A DNA stretch of 64,000 nucleotides. It comes from Rhizobium sullae (lineage in GTDB: Bacteria > Pseudomonadota > Alphaproteobacteria > Rhizobiales > Rhizobiaceae). The notes below the pieces were generated by a model. That model ran no database searches. It saw nothing but the letters and a program-made list of their open reading frames with translations, and was not told the DNA's origin. The stretch lies in NCBI RefSeq assembly GCF_900169785.1, contig NZ_FWER01000009.1, positions 130,855-194,854 on the forward strand. Direction: 5' to 3'. Position 1 is the first letter of the stretch. Each line of letters starts with the position of its first letter. Positions 33,539 through 43,568 of this stretch are shown piece after piece. The position numbers and the translations under genes are program-made.

Positions 33539-34054
33539 CTAAATCGCCTTCGACTTCGCCGCCTTTGTGAACTTCTTGATCACCATTTCGCGCTTCAGCC
33601 GCGAGATATGATCGATGAAGAGTACGCCGTTCAAATGGTCGATCTCATGCTGTAGGCAAGTGGCGAGAAGGCCATCGGCCTCCACCATCTGCTCCTTGCC
33701 GTCGCGATCGAGGTATTTGACCGTCACAGCCGCCGGACGCTCGACCTCGGCATAATAGTCCGGGATGGAAAGGCAGCCTTCTTCATAGACAGATCGCTCA
33801 CCCGAAGACTTGAGGATCTCCGGATTGATGAAGACCTGCGGCTGATTTTCCTCGCCCTCGCGCGAAACGTCGATCACCAGCATACGGCGCGGCACGCCGA
33901 CCTGAATTGCAGCCAGACCGATGCCCGGCGCGTCATACATCGTTTCCAGCATATCGTCGGCAAGACGCTTGAGATCGGCATCGACCCGCTCGATCGGCTT
34001 GGAAACCTGGCGGAGGACGGGATCTGGAAGAATGATAAGTGGCTTGATGGTCAT
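33539..34054 (-). CDS. def: Peptide deformylase
   Basis: 171 residues from ATG 34054. Removes the N-formyl group from nascent proteins. All three motifs are present: [18 protein letters not shown] with the metal-binding Cys, and QHEIDHLNG with the two His ligands and catalytic Glu. It heads the def-fmt-truA unit and is divergent from rmuC. Confidence 0.97.
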   Translation of the reverse strand: MTIKPLIILPDPVLRQVSKPIERVDADLKRLADDMLETMYDAPGIGLAAIQVGVPRRMLVIDVSREGEENQPQVFINPEILKSSGERSVYEEGCLSIPDYYAEVERPAAVTVKYLDRDGKEQMVEADGLLATCLQHEIDHLNGVLFIDHISRLKREMVIKKFTKAAKSKAI

Positions 34055-34237
34055 GGCGTTCCCATAACCTATCTTTTCCGGCTAGGGAATTATCCTGAAA
34101 CCCCTGAAGGCGCTTTTTTGCGCCGCCTTTCCGAATTTGCCGCATTCGGTTAGGCTGCGCGGCATTCTGGAAATTGCGCCGTGGATTTGTTCACGTTTTG
34201 ATCTAGCCATTGCCGCCGAGTTTGTTATTGTGCGCGA

Positions 34238-35461
34238 ATGAACAACGCTACCGACTCGCTGACGATTTCGCTCGCAGGGCTCAGCCCCGTCATCCTTGCT
34301 CTTGCCGGCGGCGCTATTGCGGTTGTTGTCGTGGTGCTCGTGTTTCTGCTGTTCAGGAACGGCAATCTCCGCCGCGAGCAGAATGAGGAGGCAGCGATCC
34401 GGGCCGCGGAAGCCGATGCCCGGATGTCCGAGCTTCTGAAGGTCCAAGCCGAGATGAAGGGACGCATCTCGACGATGGCTGAGGTCTTCGGCACACGTCA
34501 GGCCGAACTCAACCAAGCAATCGGTCAGCGCCTCGACGGCATGTCGCAACGCGTTAACACGACAATCAGCGAACAGACGAAATCGACGCACGAGAACCTT
34601 CAGCGACTGCAGGAACGGCTTGCCGTCATCGATGCGGCTCAGAACAACATCCAGACACTAGCGAAAGACGTCGTCGGGCTTCAGGCTATCCTCTCCAACA
34701 AGCAAACGCGCGGCGCCTTCGGCCAGTCCCGCATGGAGACAATCGTCGCCGACGGCCTGCCGATGGGTGCCTATGCTTTCCAGCAAACGCTTTCAAACGG
34801 CTCGCGGCCGGACTGCACCGTGCGCATGCCGAACAGTGCACCGCCCCTGGTCATCGATGCCAAATTTCCTCTCGAAGCATGGAATGCCATTCGCGACGCG
34901 GGCAATCCGGACGCCACCAAACTTGCCTCGCAACAATTCCGCCGCGACATGGAAATCCATATCCGCGATATCTCGGAGAAGTATCTTATCCAAGGTGAGA
35001 CGCAGGAGACGGCATTTCTCTTCGTTCCTTCGGAATCGATCTTCGCTGAAATCCACGAGAATTTCGAGCCGATCGTCCAGAAAGCGCATCGTTCCCGCAT
35101 CGTCATCGTTTCGCCTTCGCTGCTGATGCTGTCGATCCAGGTCATCCAGGCCGTTTTGAAGGATCAGCGCATGCAGGCGCAAGCGCACGTCATCCAGGGT
35201 GAGGTAGCAATCCTGATGGATGATCTCGGGCGGCTTGATGAGCGCGTTCGCAAACTGCAGACTCATTTTTCCCAGGCACAGCGGGATATTGATCAGATCA
35301 TCACATCCACTGACAAGCTCTCCAAACGCGGCGCAAAAATCGAAGCGCTGGAATTCGAGGGCGGAGGAGCACTCAAGGAGGAACGTGAAAGCGGACCTCC
35401 GGCAAAGTCGGTCGAGAGCCGCACCGGGCTTCTTAAACTCCGGGTGGTTGACGAAGAGTGA
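34238..35461 (+). CDS. rmuC: DNA recombination protein RmuC
   Basis: 407 residues. One N-terminal membrane anchor (SPVILALAGGAIAVVVVVLV, then FLLF) is followed by a long coiled coil (about 45-150) and the RmuC core (TRGAFGQSRMETIVADGLPM, then VIDAKFPLEAW and HIRDISEKYLIQGETQETAF). RmuC limits inversion at short inverted repeats and is predicted to have a restriction-nuclease-like fold. ribokinase starts about 50 bases downstream. Confidence 0.94.
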   Translation: MNNATDSLTISLAGLSPVILALAGGAIAVVVVVLVFLLFRNGNLRREQNEEAAIRAAEADARMSELLKVQAEMKGRISTMAEVFGTRQAELNQAIGQRLDGMSQRVNTTISEQTKSTHENLQRLQERLAVIDAAQNNIQTLAKDVVGLQAILSNKQTRGAFGQSRMETIVADGLPMGAYAFQQTLSNGSRPDCTVRMPNSAPPLVIDAKFPLEAWNAIRDAGNPDATKLASQQFRRDMEIHIRDISEKYLIQGETQETAFLFVPSESIFAEIHENFEPIVQKAHRSRIVIVSPSLLMLSIQVIQAVLKDQRMQAQAHVIQGEVAILMDDLGRLDERVRKLQTHFSQAQRDIDQIITSTDKLSKRGAKIEALEFEGGGALKEERESGPPAKSVESRTGLLKLRVVDEE

Positions 35462-35511
35462 GCCCATCGGGCAGTGTCCGTCCGCATAAGAAGCATGATG
35501 GGAAACCCTTT

Positions 35512-36411
35512 ATGATCACAGTTTTCGGCTCCATTAACATGGACCTCATCGCCACGACCGATCGCCTGCCGAAGCCCGGCGAAACGGTGGCCGGCAACGG
35601 CTTTGCAACGGCGGCCGGCGGCAAGGGAGCCAACCAGGCATTGGCCGCGCGACGTGCCGGCCGAGTGGTCCATATGGTGGGCGCAGTCGGCAAGGATGAA
35701 TTCGCTGCTCCGGCCCTTGCGCTTCTCGATCAGGCAGGCACCCGCCTTGCGGGCGTCAAGCATGTCGAAGGGCCGACCGGAACAGCGCTGATTCTTGTTG
35801 GTGGAGACGGCGAGAACATGATCGCCGTCGTGCCGGGCGCAAACGGGACTATCACGGCTGGGGACGCCGATGCGGCAATCGGCGCCATGAGCAAGGGCGA
35901 TGTCCTGATGCTGCAGTTCGAAGTGCCGGCGCCGGCGGTTGAGCGTGCGCTAACCGCAGCCAAGGTCAAGGGCGTCACGACCGTCCTCAATCTCGCCCCG
36001 CTTATTGCGGACGCCCCACGGCTCGGGCGTCTCGCCGATATCGTCATTGCCAACGAGACGGAGTTCGAGCGGCTTGCCGGCCAGGACAACATGAGCACAG
36101 CTGACCGCGAAACGGCGTTAAGGCGCCTGCACGAAGAGACCGGACAGACATTGATCGTGACGCTCGGCGCAGACGGCGTGATCGCAATCCGGGATGGTGT
36201 CGTTACACGAGCGAAGGGACTGAAAATCGAGCCGGTGGATACCGTCGGCGCTGGCGATACGTTCTGCGGCTACTTTGCCGCAAGCCTCGATGAAGGCCTC
36301 GACTTCGAGGCTTCGCTGCGCCGGGCCGCCATCGCCGGCTCGCTGGCCTGCCTCAAGGCCGGAGCACAGCCATCCATTCCCTTGTCCGCCGAAGTCGCAA
36401 ACAAGATATAG
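35512..36411 (+). CDS. rbsK: Ribokinase (PfkB family)
   Basis: 299 residues from ATG 35512. N-terminal substrate motif ITVFGSINMDLIATTDRLPK, GGKGANQALAARRAG, and the C-terminal PfkB catalytic motif DTVGAGDTFCGYFAASL with its Asp base. It phosphorylates ribose at C5. The family is broad, so another sugar is possible, but the two glycine-rich motifs fit ribokinase. It follows rmuC closely. Confidence 0.9.
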   Translation: MITVFGSINMDLIATTDRLPKPGETVAGNGFATAAGGKGANQALAARRAGRVVHMVGAVGKDEFAAPALALLDQAGTRLAGVKHVEGPTGTALILVGGDGENMIAVVPGANGTITAGDADAAIGAMSKGDVLMLQFEVPAPAVERALTAAKVKGVTTVLNLAPLIADAPRLGRLADIVIANETEFERLAGQDNMSTADRETALRRLHEETGQTLIVTLGADGVIAIRDGVVTRAKGLKIEPVDTVGAGDTFCGYFAASLDEGLDFEASLRRAAIAGSLACLKAGAQPSIPLSAEVANKI

Positions 36412-36640
36412 TCTTATCGATTTTGACCGAACGCTCGAAGAAATATGAACCAACTCAATACATTAGCAGAATGAATCGATATAGTTTCATTCAAATTTAA
36501 GGGATTTCCGGCGATCTTTCTTTTGATCGTCTGGCTTTTCTCGAAGGGCCTGGCACGTCACGGCTGCTCCATGACGGCGCGGCATTTCCTCCCCGTGCCG
36601 GAGAATGCGCCTCCGGTGCGTCGCCATTGCCGAGGAACCC

Positions 36641-38983
36641 ATGTCCATCTTCCGCATGAAGTCGCTTGCCGCAAAGCTCATCCTCATTACAGGCGTGGCC
36701 ATCGCGCTTGTGATGCTGATCTCCAACCTCTTCCTGATCGACCAAACGCGCGATCGCGTTCAGATGCTGACGATGGACCAAGCCAATCTCGAGGCGAAAT
36801 CAATTGCCAACGAGATCGCTGCAAATGTAGGCGAGTTGGCGAGCGCCGCGCGCTCGATGTCGGGCGTCGTCGGCCGCGGTCACGAAGGCAAGACCTTCGA
36901 CCGCAAGGGCATCGTAAACATCCTCAAAGCTAACCTTGAGCAGAATGCTTTTGCCTTCGGAAGCTGGTTCTGTGAACAGCTCGGCGCCTTCGACGGCAAA
37001 ACAACCGAGATCGCCGATAAGCTCGATGAGGGCACGAACAAGAACGGCGCCTTTACGCCCTATTGGTCGAAGACGAGGGAAGGCGCCATCCAGTTTTCGA
37101 CCTTCGACAACGATTATGCCGCGGAATGGTGGAAACTTGCGGCCGAAAGCGGCAAGGGCGCCATCACCTCACCCTATCTCGCCGAAGGCACCGATGTTCC
37201 AACGCTGCTGACCTCCATCGCCTATCCCGTCATGTCCGGCGGCAAGATGATTGGTGTCGAAGGCGTCGACATCTCGCTCAAATCGCTCACCGACAAACTG
37301 CAGGCATTGCATCCCTTCGGTTCGGGTCGCGTCACCCTCGTTGCGCAAAACGGCAACTGGATCGTGGCGCCGACGAAAGAACTGATGTCGAAACCCTATG
37401 GCGACGGCGAAGGTGCGGCCGAAGTTAAGACAGCGCTAGCCTCGATGACATCAGGTGTGGTTCGTAACCTCTCCCTTGATGGCTATGAACCTTTCGACCG
37501 CGTCGTTTATCCGTTTGCCGTGCCGGATCTTCATGCAACGTGGGTCGTGCTCGTCGATGTTCCCCACAGCGCCATTAACGCACCAGTGCGCGATCAAACC
37601 TTCATGATGATCGCCGGTGGCATTGTTGTCCTCGGTGCCGTCATGCTGGCTCTCTATTTTGCCGTCCGCTCTTTCGTGCAAAAGCCTCTTGGCTCGCTCG
37701 TTGCGAGTGTCAAAGCGCTTAGCGACGGCAAGTATGAAGAGCCGGTCACCGGTCAGGACCGCGCGGACGAAATCGGTTCCGTCGCCAAAGCCCTCGAAGG
37801 ATTCCGGTTTGCGCTTGCCGATACGCAACGGCTCGAAGCAGAGGCTGACAATCAGCGCAGGGCCGCCGAAACTGAACGCAACCGTTCTGAAAGCGAGCGG
37901 CAGGAGTCGGTCGCGCTGCAGCGCCAGATCGTTTCCATCGTCGGTGCCGGGCTCTCCGAACTATCGCAGGGCAACCTCGGCCATCGCATCACAGAGGCGT
38001 TCCCCGGCGAGTACGACAAGCTGAAGCAGGATTTCAACGCTGCGCTTGCCAGCCTTGAAGAGACGATCAACACGATGAACCTCAGCGTCGTGAACATTGG
38101 CTCCGGCACCAGCGAAATCAGCAACAGCGCCTCGGATCTTGCCAAGCGCACGGAACAGCAGGCGGCAAGCCTGGAAGAAACCGCCGCCGCGCTCAACGAG
38201 CTGACCGCTCAGGTCAATTCGAGTGCCGACAATGCGCGGACGGCCGCCGACAACGTTAATCTCGCCTGCGAAGACGCAGAAAAATCCGGCGAGGTGGTGC
38301 AAAAGGCAATCGCCTCCATGCACGGCATCGAGCAGTCATCGACTGAAGTCTCTCGCATCATCGGTGTCATCGATGAAATCGCCTTCCAGACAAACCTCTT
38401 GGCGCTCAACGCAGGCGTCGAAGCGGCGCGCGCCGGTGAAGCGGGTAAGGGGTTCGCTGTGGTTGCTCAGGAAGTCCGCGAGCTGGCCCAACGCTCTGCA
38501 AATGCAGCCAAGGAAATCAAGACGCTCATCAATACCTCGGCCATCCAGGTCAAGGAAGGCGTCGATCTCGTCGGCCGGGCCGGGGGTACGCTGCATAAGA
38601 TCGCCGAGCAGGTGATGGGCATCAACGGTCTCATCCGCCAGATCTCAGCCTCCGCAAGTGAGCAAGCGATCGGCCTCAAGGAAATCAACCAGGCCATGAA
38701 CCAGATGGACCAGGTGACCCAGCAGAATGCGGCAATGGTCGAAGAGGCGACAGCAGCCAGCGTTGCGCTGAACGACGAGGCGCAGACGCTGAAGGCCCTC
38801 GTCCTTCGCTTCCGTGTGTCTGGTCAGGGAAATGCCACGGCGCTGCGCTCGGCGGCACAGCAAATGCGCGCCCCTGCAACTCCGGCGCCGACCTACCGTT
38901 CTCCGGCTCCCGCGCCGCGCCGAGCTGTGCCACAGGCGCACGGTTCGGCTGCCGTTGCGCAGGACAACTGGGAAGAGTTCTGA
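36641..38983 (+). CDS. Methyl-accepting chemotaxis protein with Cache sensor
   Basis: 780 residues from ATG 36641, with GAGGAA upstream. Membrane anchor about 10-31; a dCache-type periplasmic domain to about 320 (LTSIAYPVMSGGKMIGVEGV is the typical conserved strand); second membrane segment about 322-343; HAMP; methyl-accepting coiled coil with EIAFQTNLLALNAGVEAARA; Pro/Ala-rich linker (ATPAPTYRSPAPAPRRAVPQ) and C-terminal NWEEF, the CheR/CheB tether. It senses an unidentified small ligand, likely an amino or organic acid. Confidence 0.93.
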   Translation: MSIFRMKSLAAKLILITGVAIALVMLISNLFLIDQTRDRVQMLTMDQANLEAKSIANEIAANVGELASAARSMSGVVGRGHEGKTFDRKGIVNILKANLEQNAFAFGSWFCEQLGAFDGKTTEIADKLDEGTNKNGAFTPYWSKTREGAIQFSTFDNDYAAEWWKLAAESGKGAITSPYLAEGTDVPTLLTSIAYPVMSGGKMIGVEGVDISLKSLTDKLQALHPFGSGRVTLVAQNGNWIVAPTKELMSKPYGDGEGAAEVKTALASMTSGVVRNLSLDGYEPFDRVVYPFAVPDLHATWVVLVDVPHSAINAPVRDQTFMMIAGGIVVLGAVMLALYFAVRSFVQKPLGSLVASVKALSDGKYEEPVTGQDRADEIGSVAKALEGFRFALADTQRLEAEADNQRRAAETERNRSESERQESVALQRQIVSIVGAGLSELSQGNLGHRITEAFPGEYDKLKQDFNAALASLEETINTMNLSVVNIGSGTSEISNSASDLAKRTEQQAASLEETAAALNELTAQVNSSADNARTAADNVNLACEDAEKSGEVVQKAIASMHGIEQSSTEVSRIIGVIDEIAFQTNLLALNAGVEAARAGEAGKGFAVVAQEVRELAQRSANAAKEIKTLINTSAIQVKEGVDLVGRAGGTLHKIAEQVMGINGLIRQISASASEQAIGLKEINQAMNQMDQVTQQNAAMVEEATAASVALNDEAQTLKALVLRFRVSGQGNATALRSAAQQMRAPATPAPTYRSPAPAPRRAVPQAHGSAAVAQDNWEEF

Positions 38984-39003
38984 GGCAGGGCTCGGCACTG
39001 ATC

Positions 39004-39037
39004 AAAAGAGGCGTCCGGACAACCGGGCGCCTCTTTT
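39004..39037 (+). terminator. Terminator after the second chemoreceptor gene
   Basis: AAAAGAGGCG plus TCCGG pairs with CCGGG plus CGCCTCTTTT (15 pairs, one G-U) around ACAA, then TTTTT. It also serves convergent ptsN. Confidence 0.85.
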
Positions 39038-39060
39038 TATTTTAGACGATCGTCCGCCGC

Positions 39061-39525
39061 TCAGGCAGCGTTGGATGCTTGCTCTTCGTTGAGGAAGGCA
39101 TAAATCGCCGATGCGGAATCGGTGGCGCGCAGCTTCGCGACGAGATCGTGATCGCGAAGCACCCGCGCAATGCGCGACAGCGCTTTCAAATGGTCTGCGC
39201 CCGCCCCTTCCGGAGCGAGAAGCAGAAACACCAGATCGACCGGCTGGTCGTCAAGCGCTTCGAAATCGACTGGACTTTCCAGCCGCGCAAAGACACCGAC
39301 AATCGAGCGGGTGCTGGCAAGCTTGCCGTGCGGAATGGCGATACCATTGCCGACACCCGTCGAGCCGAGACGCTCACGCTGCAGAACGACGTCGAAAATT
39401 TCCCGCTCGGAAAGGCCGGTGATTTTGGAGGCCTTTGCCGCCAATTCCTGAAGCAACTGTTTCTTCGAATTTACCTTTAGGGCCGGAATGATCGCATCTT
39501 GGTGCAGCAGATCTGCCAATGCCAT
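39061..39525 (-). CDS. ptsN: Nitrogen-related PTS IIA protein
   Basis: 154 residues from ATG 39525, with AGAAGGAAAAAG upstream; the longer frame reads poorly. EIIA-fructose-like domain with the active-site His in NGIAIPHGKLAS. It takes phosphate from NPr and tunes nitrogen, potassium and carbon metabolism. ptsN downstream of rpoN and hpf is the conserved proteobacterial arrangement; here hpf lies 70 bases upstream. Confidence 0.95.
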   Translation of the reverse strand: MALADLLHQDAIIPALKVNSKKQLLQELAAKASKITGLSEREIFDVVLQRERLGSTGVGNGIAIPHGKLASTRSIVGVFARLESPVDFEALDDQPVDLVFLLLAPEGAGADHLKALSRIARVLRDHDLVAKLRATDSASAIYAFLNEEQASNAA

Positions 39526-39595
39526 TTCTTTTTCCTTCTGTCGCCGAAACCGGATGATCGGGAGAGCGGCGTCCCCGCCGCTCATCGCCCGGATG

Positions 39596-40171
39596 TCAGC
39601 TCTTGATATTGGCCGCGTCGATCCAGCCAATATTGCCGTCATGCCTGCGGTAAACGATGTTCAAATGTTCCTTGCCCGGGCTACGGAACAGAAGCAGCGG
39701 CTCATCCGTCATATCGAGCGCCATCACGGCGGTCGCGACGGACATGGTTTTCAACTGCTTCGTGCTCTCGGCAACAATGACCGGGGCGAAATCGTCGGGA
39801 ACCTCTTCTTCATGATCCGGGACCGCGTCCATGACCGTATAGGCGACTTCCGCAGACCCATTCAGATGGTTTCCGGCATGATGATCCTTGAGCTTGCGCT
39901 TGTAGCGGCGGAGACGCTTTTCGATGCGCTCCGAAGCTGCATCGAATGCGAGCTGCGGGTCCATCGCTTCGCCTGCCGCATGCAACACCACCCCGCTGTC
40001 GAGATGAAGCTTGCAATCGGCAGAGAAGCGCGAACTCGATTTCTCCACAATCACCTGACCGGAATAGCCCCCGTCAAAGTATTTCGTGATGGCCATGTCC
40101 ATTTGGTCCTCGATCCTTTGACGGAACGAGTCCCCAATTTCCATGTGTTTACCGGATACACGCACACTCAT
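39596..40171 (-). CDS. hpf: Ribosome hibernation-promoting factor (long form)
   Basis: 191 residues from ATG 40171. The N-terminal HPF/RaiA domain (about 1-105; MSVRVSGKHMEIGDSFRQRI, then FSADCKLHLDSGVVLHAAGE) binds the 30S decoding region, and the C-terminal half is the long-form extension (MSVATAVMALDMTDEPLLLF, RHDGNIGWID) that drives 100S dimers. It sits between rpoN and ptsN. Confidence 0.94.
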   Translation of the reverse strand: MSVRVSGKHMEIGDSFRQRIEDQMDMAITKYFDGGYSGQVIVEKSSSRFSADCKLHLDSGVVLHAAGEAMDPQLAFDAASERIEKRLRRYKRKLKDHHAGNHLNGSAEVAYTVMDAVPDHEEEVPDDFAPVIVAESTKQLKTMSVATAVMALDMTDEPLLLFRSPGKEHLNIVYRRHDGNIGWIDAANIKS

Positions 40172-40425
40172 CGAGTTTCCCTTCTTATAGTGGTTTGCGG
40201 TACCAGTTTACGCCAACGCCACACCTCATCCAAGCACTTCACGTAGACTCAAGCAAGATCGGCTTAAGTCGCGTGCTCCAAGCGCCCTGAGGATGATGGG
40301 GATAAGTCCAAACGCTGTTCACAGCGCCAATTGCGGCGGGCTTCTAGCGGTAGACGATCGAAATGTCAACGGGTGCGCCGCGGCGCGAATATGGAAATTC
40401 AGTCAAGGGTTGATTTAGCTCGGCT

Positions 40426-41988
40426 TTAAAAGCCGGCAACCTTCGCCAATGCCCGCTTTTCGCGCCGCCGCTGAACGGAGGACGCGATATTCATCGCCTC
40501 GCGGTACTTTGCAACCGTACGGCGAGCCAGATCGATGCCGTCCTTCTTCAGCATATCGACAATGTCATCGTCGGAGAGGACAGCATCCGGGCTTTCCCGC
40601 ATGATCAGAGAGCGGATCCTGTGGCGAACGGCCTCAGCAGAATGGCTGTCGCCGCCCTCCACCGCGCTGATCGAAACCGTGAAGAAATATTTGAGTTCGA
40701 AGAGGCCGCGCGGCGTCAGAATGTACTTATTCGAGGTGACGCGGCTGACGGTCGACTCATGCATCTTGATGGCATCGGCGACCGTCTTCAAATTCAGCGG
40801 GCGCAGGTAATCGACGCCATGCATCAGGAAGGCGTCCTGCTGGCGGACGATCTCGCTTGCCACCTTCATGATGGTCTTCGCGCGCTGATCGAGACTGCGC
40901 GTGAGCCAGTTGGCGCTCTGAAGGCATTCGGACAAGAATGCGTAATCGCCGCCGTTCTTTGTAACCTTGGCAAAATAGGACTGATTGACGAGCACGCGCG
41001 GGAGCGTATCCGGGTTCAGCTCTACCAGCCAACTTCCATCCGATGACAAACGCACGACGACATCCGGCATGATCGCTTCGGAAAAGCTGGTCTCAAAGCC
41101 GCTGCCGGGTTTCGGATTCAGCTGGCGAATCTCCGAAAGCATATCAAGCAAGTCTTCCTCGTCCACGCCACAAAGCCGCTTCAGCGTCGCGAAGTCGCGC
41201 CGTGCCAGCAATTCGAGGTTGGAAACGAGGGCCTGCATGGCAGGATCGAAGCGATCCTTCTGTTTGAGCTGGATCGACAGGCATTCGGCCAGGGTGCGCG
41301 CAAAGACGCCAGGCGGATCGAGGGTCTGCAACTCGGCAAGAACACGTTCGGCGGCCGCAGGATCGGTGCCCAGTCTTTCACCGATGCCGGCGGGGTCGCT
41401 CTGCAGATAACCCGCCTCGTCGAGCTGGTCGATTAACTGCTGCGCGATCAGCCGGTCACCTGCATCCGGCAGGATGAATGGAATCTGCTGCGCAAGGTGA
41501 TCTCTGAGAGAGACCTGGCCGGCAACAAAATCGTCGAGATCGTAATTCCCTCCGTCGCCGCCTCCCGGCATCGACTTCCACTGGCTGATCAGTTCCGGCG
41601 CATCGGCCCGCGGCGGCGCCCCATCATCCTGGTAGACGTTCGCATAATTGGCGTCCAACTCCTCACTCAGCTGGCTGGTACTGCGGCCGTTGCCGTTGTC
41701 GTACCAGTCTCCGGAAAGTGCGTCGAGGCGGTCATCATCTTCATCGCCCTGGCGGCCGTGCAGTTCATCCTGCACATCGTGATCGCTGCCCGTTTCGGCG
41801 TCATCTGACGGAAATTCGAGCAATGGGTTCTTCTCAACTTCCTGCGCAATGAACTGGACAAGCTCGAAGTGCGTCATCTGCAGCAACTGGATGGATTGCA
41901 TCAGTTGCGGCGTCATCACCAAGGACTGGTTCTGTCGCAGGAAAAGATTGGCAGACAGGGCCATAGCGGACGCGAAACTCCCGTTCAA
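40426..41988 (-). CDS. rpoN: RNA polymerase sigma-54 factor
   Basis: 520 residues. Region I is Gln/Leu-rich (FLRQNQSLVMTPQLMQSIQL, LQMTHFELVQFIAQEVEKNP); an acidic region II follows (about 55-125); the C-terminus holds the helix-turn-helix and the RpoN box ARRTVAKYRE, which contacts the -24 element. In rhizobia it is needed for nitrogen assimilation, dicarboxylate transport and nif/fix expression with NtrC, DctD and NifA-type activators. The lpt genes lie upstream and hpf and ptsN downstream. Confidence 0.97.
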   Translation of the reverse strand: MNGSFASAMALSANLFLRQNQSLVMTPQLMQSIQLLQMTHFELVQFIAQEVEKNPLLEFPSDDAETGSDHDVQDELHGRQGDEDDDRLDALSGDWYDNGNGRSTSQLSEELDANYANVYQDDGAPPRADAPELISQWKSMPGGGDGGNYDLDDFVAGQVSLRDHLAQQIPFILPDAGDRLIAQQLIDQLDEAGYLQSDPAGIGERLGTDPAAAERVLAELQTLDPPGVFARTLAECLSIQLKQKDRFDPAMQALVSNLELLARRDFATLKRLCGVDEEDLLDMLSEIRQLNPKPGSGFETSFSEAIMPDVVVRLSSDGSWLVELNPDTLPRVLVNQSYFAKVTKNGGDYAFLSECLQSANWLTRSLDQRAKTIMKVASEIVRQQDAFLMHGVDYLRPLNLKTVADAIKMHESTVSRVTSNKYILTPRGLFELKYFFTVSISAVEGGDSHSAEAVRHRIRSLIMRESPDAVLSDDDIVDMLKKDGIDLARRTVAKYREAMNIASSVQRRREKRALAKVAGF

Positions 41989-42120
41989 TTCCTCCGGGAA
42001 ACCGCGTTCGAGAAGAGTTCGGGCCGCGGAAATCCAACTTGGCCCAAAAATTGCTTTTTTATTCTATTTGGTCAAGCGCAAGTATGACAGGAAGGTGAAT
42101 TTCCGTCGCCTTCGATCCTA

Positions 42121-42933
42121 TCAAAGGCTGAATTTGTCACCAAGATAGAGCCGGCGCACTTCCGGATTGTTGACGATATCGTTCGCGCGGCCATGCGTCA
42201 GCACTTCGCCGGCATGGATGATATAGGCTCGATCGATGAGGCCCAGCGTCTCGCGCACATTGTGGTCGGTGATCAAAACGCCGATGCCGCGTGCCGTCAG
42301 ATGGTGCACGAGGTTCTGGATGTCCGCGACCGAAATGGGATCGACGCCAGCAAAAGGCTCGTCAAGCAGCATGAAGGTCGGATCGGTCGCAAGTGCGCGG
42401 GCAATTTCCAGACGCCGGCGCTCACCGCCCGATAACGCGACAGCCGCCGATTTTCGCAGCTTGGCGATATGGAATTCCTCCAGAAGCTCGTCGAGCTTCT
42501 TCTCCCGCTCCGTCTTGTCCTTCTCATGCACTTCCAGCACGGCGCGGATATTCTCTTCGACCGTCAGGCCGCGGAAGATCGAGGCCTCCTGCGGCAGGTA
42601 GCCGACACCGAGACGCGACCGGCGATACATCGGCATCGTCGTCACGTCATTGCCATCGATCTCGATCGTGCCTTCGTCCACCGGCACGAGACCGGTGATC
42701 ATATAAAAGCAGGTTGTCTTGCCGGCACCGTTCGGTCCCAGAAGGCCGACAGCTTCGCCGCGCCTAACGACCAGCGAGACGCCGTTGACAACACGCCGTG
42801 TGCTATAGGTCTTCGTCAGACCGCGTGCAATCAGCGTGCCGTTGTAACGGCTCTTGTCGCCGCCAGCGGCAGAGTCCGCGCCCGATTGCGGCCCGGCCTT
42901 GCCGAACATGGTTGAAAGCGAGAATAATTTCAC
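42121..42933 (-). CDS. lptB: LPS export ABC transporter ATPase LptB
   Basis: 270 residues. Walker A GPNGAGKTT, signature LSGGERRRLEIARAL and Walker B/D-loop FMLLDEPFAGVDP are intact. LptB powers extraction of LPS from the inner membrane with LptFG. The N-terminal extension of about 30 residues is usual in alphaproteobacteria. It is downstream of lptA (15 bases) and upstream of rpoN. Confidence 0.96.
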   Translation of the reverse strand: MKLFSLSTMFGKAGPQSGADSAAGGDKSRYNGTLIARGLTKTYSTRRVVNGVSLVVRRGEAVGLLGPNGAGKTTCFYMITGLVPVDEGTIEIDGNDVTTMPMYRRSRLGVGYLPQEASIFRGLTVEENIRAVLEVHEKDKTEREKKLDELLEEFHIAKLRKSAAVALSGGERRRLEIARALATDPTFMLLDEPFAGVDPISVADIQNLVHHLTARGIGVLITDHNVRETLGLIDRAYIIHAGEVLTHGRANDIVNNPEVRRLYLGDKFSL

Positions 42934-42948
42934 GTCGGGAGGCCGGTT

Positions 42949-43554
42949 TCAGTTCTTTTTCTGGGATTTTGGATCAAGCTGAATCTGGACGCGCCCCCCG
43001 CAGCTATCCAGTTGCGCCCGTCCGGTCTGCATGTAAACGGTGAGCTGGCAGCCTGTGAAGACATTCGGGCCATCCGACAGTACAACCTTGTCGCCCTTCA
43101 GAACGAAAAGCTGCTGTGCCATATCGAAGGAGCCGTTGTCGGCGGTTGCCGTCTGCGTGCCGGAGCTCAAGAAAACCTTATCGGTCACAATGATACGGTC
43201 GATGTCGGCATTGCCGGACGAGATCGACGCCGCTCCAGCGTCAGTCTTCGCGCCGGCTGGCTGCGAGTCACCTGCCTTTGCCTTGTAGAAGACCGTCATA
43301 TGACCGGCCTGCAAGGTCGTCTTCCCCTGGACGACTTTTACGTTGCCGGTGAAGTCGGCCTTGTGCTCCTGATCTTGAATCTCGAGCTTGTCGCTTTCGA
43401 TCTGGATCGGTTGATTGCTGTCGAGCTTCAGGCCATCCATCTGGCTGGTGGTCGCCTGTGCAAAGGCCGCCCCTGCCACTAGCAGAAGCGCTATCGCGCT
43501 GCGGGCAAATGTTACGCCTGACTTACGAATTGAAAAGTGACAATCTATTGTCAT
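42949..43554 (-). CDS. lptA: LPS transport periplasmic protein LptA
   Basis: 201 residues. Signal peptide (ARSAIALLLVAGAAFAQA), then an OstA/LptA domain (PIQIESDKLEIQDQEHKADF, TGNVKVVQGKTTLQAGHMTV). It forms the periplasmic bridge for LPS. It lies between lptC (14 bases upstream) and lptB. Confidence 0.94.
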   Translation of the reverse strand: MTIDCHFSIRKSGVTFARSAIALLLVAGAAFAQATTSQMDGLKLDSNQPIQIESDKLEIQDQEHKADFTGNVKVVQGKTTLQAGHMTVFYKAKAGDSQPAGAKTDAGAASISSGNADIDRIIVTDKVFLSSGTQTATADNGSFDMAQQLFVLKGDKVVLSDGPNVFTGCQLTVYMQTGRAQLDSCGGRVQIQLDPKSQKKN

Positions 43555-43568
43555 GAGTGACCCGGCTG

